A stretch of 39,072 nucleotides of DNA from an uncultured Geobacteraceae bacterium (GCA_903875605.1 CAIQWT010000005.1:1-39072); one strand, 5' to 3'; counted from the stretch's first letter, positions 1 to 8,461 are shown. Notes: generated by a model not told the origin, from the sequence alone. Program-made: numbers and translations.

Positions 1-15
1 CGATCGTACCGCACC

Positions 16-660
16 TTATACGGACTCTGTCAGGCAACTGCATAATTCATCATTTGAGCAGTTATTTTCCAGAATGGAGAGGAATTGCATCACCAATCTA
101 TAAGTAATTCCCCATAGCACCGGCTTGTTCTCGACTGGAAGCCTGATTGCAGGCACTTCAAAGAGTTTTTCATCAAATGCAACGCTACTCTGCTGATGCC
201 TTGTGGGATCACGCAGATCAGAAAGCGTTACCCAAAACAGATCCCGCACTTCTTCGTTAAAAACCGGCATGCAACCCATGCGATCAATACCAAACAGACA
301 GCACGAAACCCTCACCGGTAAATTGGCTCCAACAATATCGGAAAGCCGACCCAGGAAACGACTTTGCGCCAGATCAATCCCGATTTCTTCTTGTGTTTCA
401 CGACAGGCAGCCTGACACTCCAGCTCTCCTTCTTCAAGCTTACCACCCGGAAAAGCAATATGCCCTGACCAGGGATCAAGGTCATGCGCTGCACGCTGAA
501 TAAAAAGAATTTCAAGATCAGTAATACCCTGATGCATTATCATGGCTACTGAAGCACGTGTGCGATCACCGGATTGTGGATCCTGCCCGTTTTCCAGAGG
601 AGCCAACCGTTCAACAATTTTCTCAAACGACCAGCGATTCAGCTCTTTTTCTTTTCTCAT
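16..660 (-). CDS. Nudix hydrolase, CoA pyrophosphatase-like
   Basis: Likely hydrolyses CoA or CoA derivatives to phosphopantetheine and 3',5'-ADP in the cytoplasm (NudL/PCD1-type family knowledge). The full Nudix box is visible: G-x5-E-x7-R-E-T-x-E-E-x-G-I, starting in the segment GGKLEEGELE, preceded by the DPWSGHIAFPGG stretch typical of the CoA-pyrophosphatase branch. The frame is open further to a TTG at 717. I prefer the ATG at 660 because AGAGGGG lies 11 bases before it and the extra 19 residues look non-conserved; that gives 214 aa, normal for the family. It stands alone, divergent from the M23 peptidase. The exact substrate is inferred. Confidence 0.85.
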   Translation of the reverse strand: MRKEKELNRWSFEKIVERLAPLENGQDPQSGDRTRASVAMIMHQGITDLEILFIQRAAHDLDPWSGHIAFPGGKLEEGELECQAACRETQEEIGIDLAQSRFLGRLSDIVGANLPVRVSCCLFGIDRMGCMPVFNEEVRDLFWVTLSDLRDPTRHQQSSVAFDEKLFEVPAIRLPVENKPVLWGITYRLVMQFLSILENNCSNDELCSCLTESV

Positions 661-929
661 ACAACAAATGTCCCCTCTAAGCAGCTCTATCCTCTCCATA
701 TCTTGCGTTATCGTCAAGTAAAAATTACAACATAAATAACGCCGCTTGGCACTATGGCAATCGGCATATTATTTGCTGTCTTTCTATGGTCTTGATACTA
801 CTCAAAAGTCAATCCGCTGAGGATACGGCCGCCAGATCATGCTTTTTGTGTGTATGCATCCTACAAAGGCAGGTTAACAAGCTTCTGGAATGAGTAGTTT
901 CTCTCAGTTATTTTTTGTTTTTCATTATT

Positions 930-992
930 TGAAGTCCGCCTTTAGACTTTATTGATTCTACCGACTATATTATATTCCAAGGGCGGATTTCA
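930..992 (+). repeat. Imperfect inverted repeat / leader hairpin before the M23 gene
   Basis: Arms at 930-943 and 979-992 (TGAAGTCCGCCTTT and AAGGGCGGATTTCA) match at 12 of 14 positions; both mismatches become G-U pairs in RNA, so a 14-bp stem with a 35-nt loop can form. The right arm holds the only Shine-Dalgarno-like purine run before the ATG at 1000. The rest of the 718-999 gap shows no gene or clear promoter. Confidence 0.4.
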
Positions 993-999
993 AAACCCT

Positions 1000-1785
1000 A
1001 TGTTTTTAGTCAAATTATTTTTAGTATTTTTTTTCCTTTCAATTACCCTTGGTATATCTGCTGCGCCAGCATCAGAAACCGGTTTTAGTTGGCCGATTTC
1101 CTGCGTTCCTGGGATCAATTGCACCGGAACACACTTTCGCATAGGCTATCCCGATGTAAGTGGTACCGGCCTCTCCTTTGCGTGCAGCAAACCTGGTTAT
1201 ACCGGCCATCAGGGGACTGATATAGTCGTCTCATCTGTTGATCAGGGTGTGCATGCACTTGGAGCAGCTGATGGCATAGTGCGCTGGACTGCAGACGGTC
1301 TCTACGACCACTGCCCGAATGACATTGAACCTGATTGCGACGAGCAGAATAAAAGTGAACTTATTTCAGGTAGTGACAAAGGTGCCACACTGGGTTTTAA
1401 TGCTGGCAACTTTGTCGTAGTTGAACACACTCTCGACAGCCACAGATATCTGACACTCTATGCCCATCTCCGTAACGGTTCTTTGAAAGTAACGCCCGGC
1501 CAGATTATTGTACGCGGGCAACTCCTCGGCGATGTGGCAAGCTCTGGAAATTCGCAAATTCCTCACCTACACTTTGGCGTTTACAAGGCCGAAGGCGCTA
1601 TGTATAGACCGGTGGACCCATGGAAGGGTTCCTGCAACCCCAGCAGCAACGGCTTATGGGCTGCGCCTGTTCCATATCGCTCAAACGACCTTCTGTTAGC
1701 GCATCCGACAAATCCTATGGCCGGTGATTCTGAGGTATATCTGCAGACAATCCAACGCACTCTGTCAAAAAAGTTATATTATTGA
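1000..1785 (+). CDS. Secreted M23-family metallopeptidase
   Basis: A LytM/M23 zinc endopeptidase-type protein, expected to cut peptide cross-links in peptidoglycan in the periplasm. The N-terminus from ATG 1000 is a strong signal peptide (MFLVKLFLVFFF..., cleavage near ISAAPA). M23 signatures are GHQGTD (first zinc His and Asp), YAHL, and HLHFG (second zinc pair). A Cys-rich insertion (PISCVPGINC ... FACS ... DHCPNDIEPDC) suggests disulfides. The frame is open upstream to a TTG at 952, but the signal peptide begins at the ATG. The protein is 261 aa with no coiled coil or LysM. All zinc ligands appear intact, so it is probably an active enzyme rather than an EnvC-type activator. Confidence 0.85.
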   Translation: MFLVKLFLVFFFLSITLGISAAPASETGFSWPISCVPGINCTGTHFRIGYPDVSGTGLSFACSKPGYTGHQGTDIVVSSVDQGVHALGAADGIVRWTADGLYDHCPNDIEPDCDEQNKSELISGSDKGATLGFNAGNFVVVEHTLDSHRYLTLYAHLRNGSLKVTPGQIIVRGQLLGDVASSGNSQIPHLHFGVYKAEGAMYRPVDPWKGSCNPSSNGLWAAPVPYRSNDLLLAHPTNPMAGDSEVYLQTIQRTLSKKLYY

Positions 1786-1961
1786 TATGCTGTAAACGAT
1801 AAGTTAATCTCGACCTTATCGACTTCCTGAGTGCGAATTCCTGCCTCACGTCGACTATTTTTAGACTGCTGCTGCCAAAACAATAAATTCCAGCCTTACG
1901 TATTGCAGGCCTGTCCTGCAGCATATTACTTTTATAATTATAGGTAAAGCTCATCCATAAA

Positions 1962-2963
1962 ATGCCCGAAATTTCAATCCTCATGCCGGTCCGCAACGAA
2001 GAACGCTATCTGCAGAGCGCACTTGACTCTCTTTATCTTCAAACATTAACTGCATGGGAACTTATTGCGGTTGATGACGGGTCAAGCGACAACACAGTTC
2101 AAATCCTCGCAGAAGCCGCAAGGAGAGACCGACGTATTCAGGTTATCAGACGTGAAGGCGGCGGTTTGGTTGCCGCACTAAATGCCGGCCTTATTGCCTG
2201 CCGGTCCCCGTTGCTTGCTCGCATGGATGGAGATGATATCAGCCACCCCCGCCGACTTGAACTGCAGGCAGCATGGCTGAATACACACCCTGAAACAGGG
2301 CTTGTCGCCTGCGATTTCAGACATTTCCCCCGGAACGGCCTTAAGCAGGGAATGATTGACTATGAGTCGTGGCAGAATAGCCTTACGGATCATTCCAAGG
2401 TTATTCGGGATCTGTTTGTTGAATCACCTTTTGTTCATCCTTCTATTATGACGCGTCGTACAATCCTCGAAGATTTGAAAGGCTATCAGGACAACCGCTG
2501 GCCGGAGGATTACGACCTCTGGCTTCGCATGGCCGCTGTCGGAGTACAATTTGCCCGGATTCCACAATCTCTTCTATTCTGGCGTGACCATCCAGAACGC
2601 GCCACCCGCACCATGGATGAATACGCATTACAGGCGTTCCGGGCCTGCAAATTTCAGCACCTTCTGCACAGCTTTCTAAAAGACACTAAAGACCTTGTAA
2701 TCGCCGGTGCAGGGCTGGAAGCTAGAGTATGGCAACGCCTGCTTGCCGCTGAAGATGTGTCTGTTTCCACCTGGCTGGATGTAGATCCCAAAAAAATCGG
2801 TCGGAAGCTTCATAATGCTCCAGTGATCTCACCTGAAGCGCTTCAGTTGAATGGCAGAAAAATGATTGTTGCCATCGGTGTACGCGGTGCCCGCGAACAG
2901 TTTCGGAGTGTAGCTGAAGGACGTGGTTGGCAGGAAGGCATAGACTTTGTCTGCGTCGCGTGA
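1962..2963 (+). CDS. Family 2 glycosyltransferase with C-terminal Rossmann-like domain
   Basis: A GT-A fold glycosyltransferase, probably acting on a surface polysaccharide or lipid-linked glycan at the cytoplasmic face. Residues 1-220 carry the family 2 pattern: ISILMPVRNEE, VDDGSSDNT (Asp38/39) and the metal-binding MDGDD (Asp89/91), followed by WPEDYDLWLRM as the catalytic-base region. Residues about 243-333 form a second domain starting DLVIAGAGLEARVW and continuing WLDVDPKKIG, a Rossmann-like pattern seen in some sugar-modifying enzymes. There is no membrane segment. The gene stands alone with no neighbouring glycan cluster, so donor and acceptor cannot be named. Confidence 0.85.
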   Translation: MPEISILMPVRNEERYLQSALDSLYLQTLTAWELIAVDDGSSDNTVQILAEAARRDRRIQVIRREGGGLVAALNAGLIACRSPLLARMDGDDISHPRRLELQAAWLNTHPETGLVACDFRHFPRNGLKQGMIDYESWQNSLTDHSKVIRDLFVESPFVHPSIMTRRTILEDLKGYQDNRWPEDYDLWLRMAAVGVQFARIPQSLLFWRDHPERATRTMDEYALQAFRACKFQHLLHSFLKDTKDLVIAGAGLEARVWQRLLAAEDVSVSTWLDVDPKKIGRKLHNAPVISPEALQLNGRKMIVAIGVRGAREQFRSVAEGRGWQEGIDFVCVA

Positions 2964-3016
2964 TAAAAAACGACGAATTGAATATGGCATGATAGCAAAA
3001 AGTTAAGGAGCTGCAG

Positions 3017-3319
3017 ATGTTACCAAGCAAAGAAGAAATGGCTCTTACAATTGATGAAGCAGATTGGAGCTCTCTACGAGCCCACCTAAATCGAGGCGGA
3101 CTGATTCTGGTTGATGATGCTCTTGATCTGGCCGACACCGCCCATAAGGTCGCCGGCGATGATATTGCAGTCATCCAGAATCTCGTTGAAAACGGCATGA
3201 TCGGTAAGCCCTCAGACTCAAAAATACGCTCCTGGGAAGAGGACAAACTTAAAAAATTTGCCATGCTTATTGTCAGTCCCTATGTTTTGTTCCAGGAAAA
3301 AATGCCCACATTTCATTGA
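3017..3319 (+). CDS. DUF2288 family protein
   Basis: A 100-residue cytoplasmic protein matching my memory of DUF2288: an acidic start (DEADWSSLRAHLNRGG), the conserved ILVDDALDLADTAHKVAGDD core, KPSDSKIRSWE, and a closing FAMLIVSPYVLFQE. The function of the family is unknown. The ATG at 3017 follows AAGGAG with good spacing. It lies 53 bases after the glycosyltransferase and 18 bases before yceH, so probably shares a transcript with yceH. Confidence 0.75.
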   Translation: MLPSKEEMALTIDEADWSSLRAHLNRGGLILVDDALDLADTAHKVAGDDIAVIQNLVENGMIGKPSDSKIRSWEEDKLKKFAMLIVSPYVLFQEKMPTFH

Positions 3320-3337
3320 GTCCTGGCGAGGTAATAA

Positions 3338-3997
3338 GTGGATATAATTCTTAACGATGTTGAAGTGCGCGTCCTAGGCAGCCTGATAGAAAAAGAGCTG
3401 ACTACACCAGAGTATTACCCCCTGTCACTCAACGCTCTCACCAATGCCTGCAACCAGAAGTCCAACCGCGATCCAATGATGGCTCTTTCTGAGGAAGATG
3501 TCGTACGGGCTCTAGATTCGCTCCGTTTCAAACAGCTGGCTGTACTCTCGGCAGATGGTGGGCGAGTACCAAAATACCGCCACTTGCTGGCCGAAAAAAT
3601 GGGTTTGATGCCAGCAGAGCAGGCAATCATCTGCGAGTTACTTGTCCGTGGTCCACAGACCGGGCGTGAGTTACGTACCCGTGGAGAGCGAATGTATTCG
3701 TTTGCCGACCAAGCCGCAGTTGATGAAGTATTGCAAGAGCTATCGGTGCGAGAAACGCCGTTTATTACGCTGATGCCACGCCAACCCGGAAGAAAAGAAG
3801 GTCGCTATGCCCAGCTTTTTTCCGGGATACCGGAATCCACTGAAGAACGCGCGGAAGCACGACCAGAGGCAGCTCGACAAAGGGTATTGGCTGAAAATGA
3901 GCGGATTACTAAGTTGGAAGAAGAGGTTGATTCCCTGAGAGGTGAAGTTGTTGCTTTACAGCTTATGATGGTGGAGTTCAGAGCACAGTTTGAATAG
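3338..3997 (+). CDS. yceH: YceH/UPF0502 (DUF480) protein
   Basis: Belongs to the DUF480 family of two winged-helix domains, of unknown biological role. The family hallmark near the start is clear: VRVLGSLIEKELTTPEYYPLSLNALTNACNQKSNR. The second winged-helix unit follows (EQAIICELLVRGPQTGRELRTR). The last 40 residues are a predicted coiled coil (ENERITKLEEEVDSLRGEV). The start is GTG, preceded by GCGAGG. The 3' end overlaps the 3' end of convergent hflX by 20 bases, so the two transcripts must be complementary there. Confidence 0.9.
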   Translation: MDIILNDVEVRVLGSLIEKELTTPEYYPLSLNALTNACNQKSNRDPMMALSEEDVVRALDSLRFKQLAVLSADGGRVPKYRHLLAEKMGLMPAEQAIICELLVRGPQTGRELRTRGERMYSFADQAAVDEVLQELSVRETPFITLMPRQPGRKEGRYAQLFSGIPESTEERAEARPEAARQRVLAENERITKLEEEVDSLRGEVVALQLMMVEFRAQFE

Positions 3998-5681
3998 TAT
4001 CTTCTTCGTCTTTCGGCCAGAAACGACGCTGTAGCTCATCCATCAGTGGCTTGAGACTCTTGCGCTCCAGAGCTGAAACTGTGACACTGTTCTGGGTTCT
4101 GGCTGACTGACGAACCTTAATAAACGCCACCGTGTCCTTTTTTCTCATATCATCCAGCAGATCCGCCTTGTTGTACACCAGTAGTTCCTGTTTATCCCCA
4201 AGTTCCAACTCTGCGAGAATTGCCCTCACTTGAGTAATCTGGTCTTCAAAACGAGGATGCGATGCATCGACCACGTGCAGCAGCAGGTCGGCATCACGCA
4301 TTTCTTCCAAAGTTGCTTTGAAAGCTCCTAGCAAAGATTTTGGCAGGGAGCGGATAAAACCAACCGTATCGGTGATGATTACCTCACGCTCTCGTGGGAA
4401 GCGTAACCGGCGAGTGGAGGTATCCAGTGTTGCAAAAAGTAAATCCTCTGTGAATACATCACTCTTGGTCAGAGCATTCAGTAAAGTCGATTTCCCGGCA
4501 TTGGTGTAGCCGACAATAGATATAATCGGCACCCCGGCCTTGACCCGCTGTTTACGTCGTTGGTCGCGCCCCTGAGAAAGTTCCTTTAGTTCGCGCTCCA
4601 AACTGGTGATCCGGTCTCTGACTCGGCGTCTATCGGTCTCCAACTTTGTTTCTCCCGGCCCGCGCCCGCCAATTCCTCCCATAAGGCGAGACATTTGAAT
4701 ACCACGGCCACTTAGTCGCGGAAGAAGGTACTTGAGCTGCGCCAACTCAACCTGGACTTTACCGTCCAATGTTTTCGCCCGCCGGGCAAATATATCGAGT
4801 ATCAGCTGACTGCGATCGATAACTTTCAGTTCGGTCATTGCAGAGATAGAGCGCATCTGGGCGGGAGTCAGCTCCTGGTCGAAGATCAACATACTGGCGC
4901 CGCGCTGCATAGCCCGGATAACGACGTCGCGCATCATCCCCTCACCCATCAAAAAACGGGGATTAAGGGTTTTGGGCCGCTGAATAAACTCATCCATAGC
5001 TTCAACCTGGGCGGTGCGTGACAGTTCACGCAGCTCAGCCATTGAATCTTCAGCTTCCTGTCTGGTCCCGGAGGTGGTAACGGATATAATAATTGCCCGT
5101 TCAAGAACATCGGTAGCTTTTGGTACCAGACGCGCGTTTTTTTCAAGGTCTGCTTCAAGCTCCGGGATGAAGTGAATACAGTCAAGTTCTATCCGTTCTA
5201 GCGGGATAATTTGATCAGTGGTTGTACTTGCCCCCCTTTGGTCAGGCGACAGCCAGGCAAGTTGAGCGTGGATTTGAGCTTTACCGGGGGGAGAGAGGAG
5301 AACAGCAACCAGATCAAATCGCAAGAGGGTAAGATCCGTGAGATCGTCTTCAGTAAGTGGTTCGTTTTTAAGATGAGTGTGAACCAAGCGCAGACCACGC
5401 ATGACCCTTTTGCCGAGAGGATAATCTCGAAGCTCTGGTATCACCAGCCCCTTTTCATCGCCTACAATAACATATTCCACACTGCCGGTTCTGTTAACGA
5501 GGATGCCTATTTGGCGACGAAGTTCACTGGATATTTCTACAAGGCGGCCAGCCAGTTCGTGAGAGCAAAATTCAGATACTGGTATCCGCCTGCGGTACAG
5601 GCGCTCCAATGACTGGATCTGGCTTGATTTTAAGCCTACAAGATTACCGAATACTTCTTTAATGGGAGAACTCCAGGACAA
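3978..5681 (-). CDS. hflX: Long-form ribosome-associated GTPase HflX
   Basis: HflX binds 50S subunits and splits stalled or hibernating ribosomes (family knowledge). GTPase motifs: G1 GYTNAGKS (391-398), G3 DTVGF (438-442), G4 NKAD (504-507), G5 SAL (536-538). The HflX-specific glycine-rich linker GGIGGRGPGE sits at 335-344 with a coiled coil after it. At 567 aa it is about 140 residues longer than the E. coli protein because of an extra N-terminal domain (about 1-190) seen in long-form HflX. That domain holds HTHLKNEPLTEDD (101-113), which fits the JAMM pattern H-x-H-x7-[ST]-x2-D. The start is a TTG: stop codons sit just upstream in frame and no nearby ATG fits. Confidence 0.93.
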   Translation of the reverse strand: MSWSSPIKEVFGNLVGLKSSQIQSLERLYRRRIPVSEFCSHELAGRLVEISSELRRQIGILVNRTGSVEYVIVGDEKGLVIPELRDYPLGKRVMRGLRLVHTHLKNEPLTEDDLTDLTLLRFDLVAVLLSPPGKAQIHAQLAWLSPDQRGASTTTDQIIPLERIELDCIHFIPELEADLEKNARLVPKATDVLERAIIISVTTSGTRQEAEDSMAELRELSRTAQVEAMDEFIQRPKTLNPRFLMGEGMMRDVVIRAMQRGASMLIFDQELTPAQMRSISAMTELKVIDRSQLILDIFARRAKTLDGKVQVELAQLKYLLPRLSGRGIQMSRLMGGIGGRGPGETKLETDRRRVRDRITSLERELKELSQGRDQRRKQRVKAGVPIISIVGYTNAGKSTLLNALTKSDVFTEDLLFATLDTSTRRLRFPREREVIITDTVGFIRSLPKSLLGAFKATLEEMRDADLLLHVVDASHPRFEDQITQVRAILAELELGDKQELLVYNKADLLDDMRKKDTVAFIKVRQSARTQNSVTVSALERKSLKPLMDELQRRFWPKDEEDTIQTVL

Positions 5682-5683
5682 GC

Positions 5684-5696
5684 CCTGATAATCAGG
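5684..5696. repeat. Short perfect palindrome at the hflX start
   Basis: CCTGAT-A-ATCAGG is a perfect 6-bp inverted repeat directly before the hflX TTG start codon, covering the place where its ribosome-binding site should be. It could be an operator or a weak leader hairpin. At this length chance is a real alternative. Confidence 0.25.
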
Positions 5697-5754
5697 ATAA
5701 GTTTATTAACGCAGCACTTCCTACCAAAAAGACAAATAAGCGACTTCTGATTTG

Positions 5755-6522
5755 CTAAAGGCCAATTATGTTGTAGCCGCCGTCAACGTAGTGAATTTCA
5801 CCGCTGACGCCGCTAGCCATATCGCTGCATAGATAGAGCGCTGAATTGGCAACATCTTCCTGAGTGATCGTTCTCCGCAGTGGAGATTTTGATTCTACGT
5901 GGTTGAGAATACTATGAAAACCGGTTACTCCTGCCGCTGCAAGGGTACGGATCGGTCCGGCAGAAATTGCATTCACCCTGGTTCCATCCGGGCCAAGTGC
6001 CTCGGACAGGTAACGGACTGAAGCTTCCAATGCCGCCTTGGCAACCCCCATGACATTGTAGCTCGGGAAAACTTTCATCGCACCGTAGTAACTAAGGGTC
6101 AGAGCAGAACCGCCCCTCCCCTGCATCATCGACTGGGCCGCCTTCATGATCGCCAGAAACGAATAGACACTGATATCCATAGCAGTTGCGAAGCCATCAC
6201 GGGTAGTGTTTACAATAGTACCTTTAAGCTCTTCCTTATTTGCGAAAGCAACTGCATGTACGATAATATCCACTCCATCCCATTTTTTACCGATTTCGCT
6301 GAAAACTGAATCAATCTCTTCATCACTGGTGACATTGCAGGGGAGTATGGCTGCAGCATCAATAGACTCTGCCAACGGACGAACCCGTTTCTCAAAGGCT
6401 TCTCCGGCATAGGTTATTGCCAGTTCGGCGCCTTGTTCATGAAAAAGCCTAGCAATTGCCCAGGCAATGCTTTTATCGTTTGCAACACCAAATATTACAA
6501 CTTTTTTTCCACGTAGCAACAT
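5755..6522 (-). CDS. fabI: Enoyl-[acyl-carrier-protein] reductase (NADH)
   Basis: Catalyses the last reductive step of each fatty-acid elongation cycle. This is an SDR-fold protein of 255 aa with the FabI-type cofactor loop FGVANDKSIAWAIA. The active site Tyr145, Tyr155 and Lys162 is spaced as in E. coli (Tyr146, Tyr156, Lys163), within SYYGAMKVFPSYNVMGVAK. The C-terminal ISAGPIRTLAA and YVDGGYNI are also typical. The frame is open to 6648, but the ATG at 6522 has GGAGGG ahead of it and gives the family length. It starts only 25 bases after the small membrane protein gene, so the two are probably co-transcribed. The sequence is the triclosan-target type, not FabK or FabV. Confidence 0.96.
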   Translation of the reverse strand: MLLRGKKVVIFGVANDKSIAWAIARLFHEQGAELAITYAGEAFEKRVRPLAESIDAAAILPCNVTSDEEIDSVFSEIGKKWDGVDIIVHAVAFANKEELKGTIVNTTRDGFATAMDISVYSFLAIMKAAQSMMQGRGGSALTLSYYGAMKVFPSYNVMGVAKAALEASVRYLSEALGPDGTRVNAISAGPIRTLAAAGVTGFHSILNHVESKSPLRRTITQEDVANSALYLCSDMASGVSGEIHYVDGGYNIIGL

Positions 6523-6547
6523 TGCTAAAACCCTCCGGGTATCTACA

Positions 6548-6865
6548 CTACTGGTGGCACACTGCCTGACCGCTTTTTTCTGCAGGCTCAGTCGGTATAA
6601 CCTTTTTTTGTATGGGCGGCCCATCTGAGGGCTCACCTGATCTATCACTCGCAGCGCTTAAGCCGCTTTGACTTTGCTCCGATATCACTGACCTAAGATT
6701 TACTTCAAGTAGCGCCAGGCGTTTTTCTATAGCTTCAAGAACTTCCAGTGTACGATCCTGCTTCCCCTTGATAGCAAATACTACAAACGGCATAACAAGC
6801 CATACCACCGCCAGAAAAAGGCTGAGGATGCTCATCATAACCATGAAACCGCCAAAAATCTCCAT
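6548..6865 (-). CDS. Small membrane protein with cytoplasmic tail
   Basis: Not recognised as a named family. The start at ATG 6865 is supported by a GGGGG run 6-10 bases upstream; a TTG four codons earlier is the alternative. Residues about 8-35 are one long hydrophobic segment (FMVMMSILSLFLAVVWLVMPF). A basic stretch KGKQDR and a predicted coiled coil (VLEAIEKRLALLEVNLR) follow, then a low-complexity Ser/Pro/Glu-rich tail of about 40 residues. It probably anchors in the inner membrane with the coil in the cytoplasm. It immediately precedes fabI on the same strand, which hints at shared regulation but not at a function. Confidence 0.6.
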   Translation of the reverse strand: MEIFGGFMVMMSILSLFLAVVWLVMPFVVFAIKGKQDRTLEVLEAIEKRLALLEVNLRSVISEQSQSGLSAASDRSGEPSDGPPIQKKVIPTEPAEKSGQAVCHQ

Positions 6866-6928
6866 GTCATCCCCCAAAAAATTGAGCTTGGCTTATAGCA
6901 CAGTAACATCAAAAAGTTAAGGTGATAT

Positions 6929-8440
6929 TTATGGTAGACCGCATAGCAAAGCCGCATGATTGGAACTAAAGTACGGCGGGTCATTCCTGATTATTGCAGC
7001 TATGGCAGGGTGGCGCTTGAATTCGCTGTCCAGAAAGCGCCTAACCTGCCTACGATCCCAGTCACCCGGATGTCGGAATGCCGTATAAAGAGAGAGATCA
7101 CCTTCATAAAAAGGCTGATTTCCATATTCTGCAGCTTCATCTCCATAAATTGGCATATTGAATACCGCCATGTTAAGGAAATTGATTGTATGATGGTGAC
7201 GTACCACGAATTCGAGCGTCCGACGAGCCTCAACCGCGGTTTCTCCCGGTGTTCCGAACAAGAGATAGCAATAAACAGCAATTCCGGCTTTCTTCAGATT
7301 ATTCAGCACTAGTGAGACCAATCCGAGATTAGTCCCTTTACACATTCTGTCCAACACGCCCTGATCACCCGACTCCAACCCCAACTTGAGCATCACGCAG
7401 CCGGAACGTTTTAGAGATTTACAGAATTCCAGAGACGCAAGATTTTCGTCAATTCTCGCAAAACCGTACCAAGGAACTCCCGGCGGCTTTTCCGCAAGCG
7501 CACGCAGTAACGCAGGACTGATGGCATTATCCAACAAATGTATCAGAATCGGCGAGGTTTGTTCAGTCAGGCGTTTCAGATCTGACAGGACATGAGTAGT
7601 CGGCACAGGGTGATAGGTGTTCCCTTCGGCGCGCTCGGGGCAGAACGAGCAGTGGTTCCAATAGCATCCGCTGGCAGCACTATAGGGTAGAATCAGTCCG
7701 GGAGAAAAATAATCTTTTAGTGGCAGAGTAGAATAGTCAGGCGTTACGTAAAGTTTTTGCTTGGTGCCGTTACACAGCAACTCCAGTAGGGGCTCTTCTC
7801 CGGGCCCGGAGATCAGACTATCCACCAGGTCTCCAAAGGGATTATTCCAGTTCGGTCTCCGCATCCAGGAGGTTACCAGGCCGCCACCGACTACTATTTT
7901 AAGCTTTGGGAAAAGGCTTCTAACGTAGCCAATCATAGCAAAGGTAGAGATTGCCTGACTGAGGTAGTTGAGTGAAAAACCAACAATTTCTACATCGGAG
8001 AGAAGCTCTGGTAAGCGGCTGCTGAAATAAGGGAAAAATGGATTCAGCTGTGGTTCAAGCGCTGCAGCAATCAAGTCGGCACTGCGTAGTGGTGAGAGAG
8101 GAGCCTGTTGAAAGTCCGCCAACCCGATTACTGTACCGCTCTCAGTTGCTGAAACGGCAAGAACCCGACTGATATCGCTGACCGCGCGTCGATAACGGTC
8201 AGGCGTCCGGTATGTACAGATATCACGCAGAGCGGCAAGATTGCCGGCATAACCCTTTATTGCTCGACGACTCCATGTATCAGTAGCGACCTGAGGCTGC
8301 TCCAGCAACCAAAGTTGGCCCTCAAGGTTGGCATCAAGCAGACGACAAGACATGCCTTGCCCTCTTACTGAAGCTGCCAGGCGGGCTATACCGGCAGGCG
8401 GTTCGCACGCCTTGGCGAGGGGTGGAAATATGAGCAGCAT
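6929..8440 (-). CDS. B12-binding-type radical SAM protein with CX4CX2C cluster motif
   Basis: A predicted cytoplasmic iron-sulfur enzyme of 503 aa. The N-terminus (MLLIFPPLAKACEPPAGIARLAA ... LLDAN) is the usual opening of B12-binding radical SAM proteins. A Rossmann-like stretch with IVGFSLNY and LKIVVGGG follows, but I see no DxHxxG cobalamin ligand. The SAM-cluster motif is GCYWNHCSFC, with four rather than three residues between the first two cysteines. GLESGDQGVLDRM and FGTPGET are typical of the radical SAM barrel. It lies 21 bases downstream of the lipoprotein gene at 8462-9547, so probably one operon. The substrate is unknown. Confidence 0.85.
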   Translation of the reverse strand: MLLIFPPLAKACEPPAGIARLAASVRGQGMSCRLLDANLEGQLWLLEQPQVATDTWSRRAIKGYAGNLAALRDICTYRTPDRYRRAVSDISRVLAVSATESGTVIGLADFQQAPLSPLRSADLIAAALEPQLNPFFPYFSSRLPELLSDVEIVGFSLNYLSQAISTFAMIGYVRSLFPKLKIVVGGGLVTSWMRRPNWNNPFGDLVDSLISGPGEEPLLELLCNGTKQKLYVTPDYSTLPLKDYFSPGLILPYSAASGCYWNHCSFCPERAEGNTYHPVPTTHVLSDLKRLTEQTSPILIHLLDNAISPALLRALAEKPPGVPWYGFARIDENLASLEFCKSLKRSGCVMLKLGLESGDQGVLDRMCKGTNLGLVSLVLNNLKKAGIAVYCYLLFGTPGETAVEARRTLEFVVRHHHTINFLNMAVFNMPIYGDEAAEYGNQPFYEGDLSLYTAFRHPGDWDRRQVRRFLDSEFKRHPAIAAIIRNDPPYFSSNHAALLCGLP

Positions 8441-8461
8441 CCAGCCTTCTTGACTGACCGT

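Noticed and set aside
745..765. TGGCACTATGG resembling a sigma-54 promoter upstream of the M23 gene
   Set aside because: The bases ten positions after GG are AT, not GC, so the -12 element is absent.
1797..1821. CGATAAG ... CTTATCG hairpin after the M23 gene as a terminator
   Set aside because: A seven-base stem with an 11-base loop and no T run; too weak to call.
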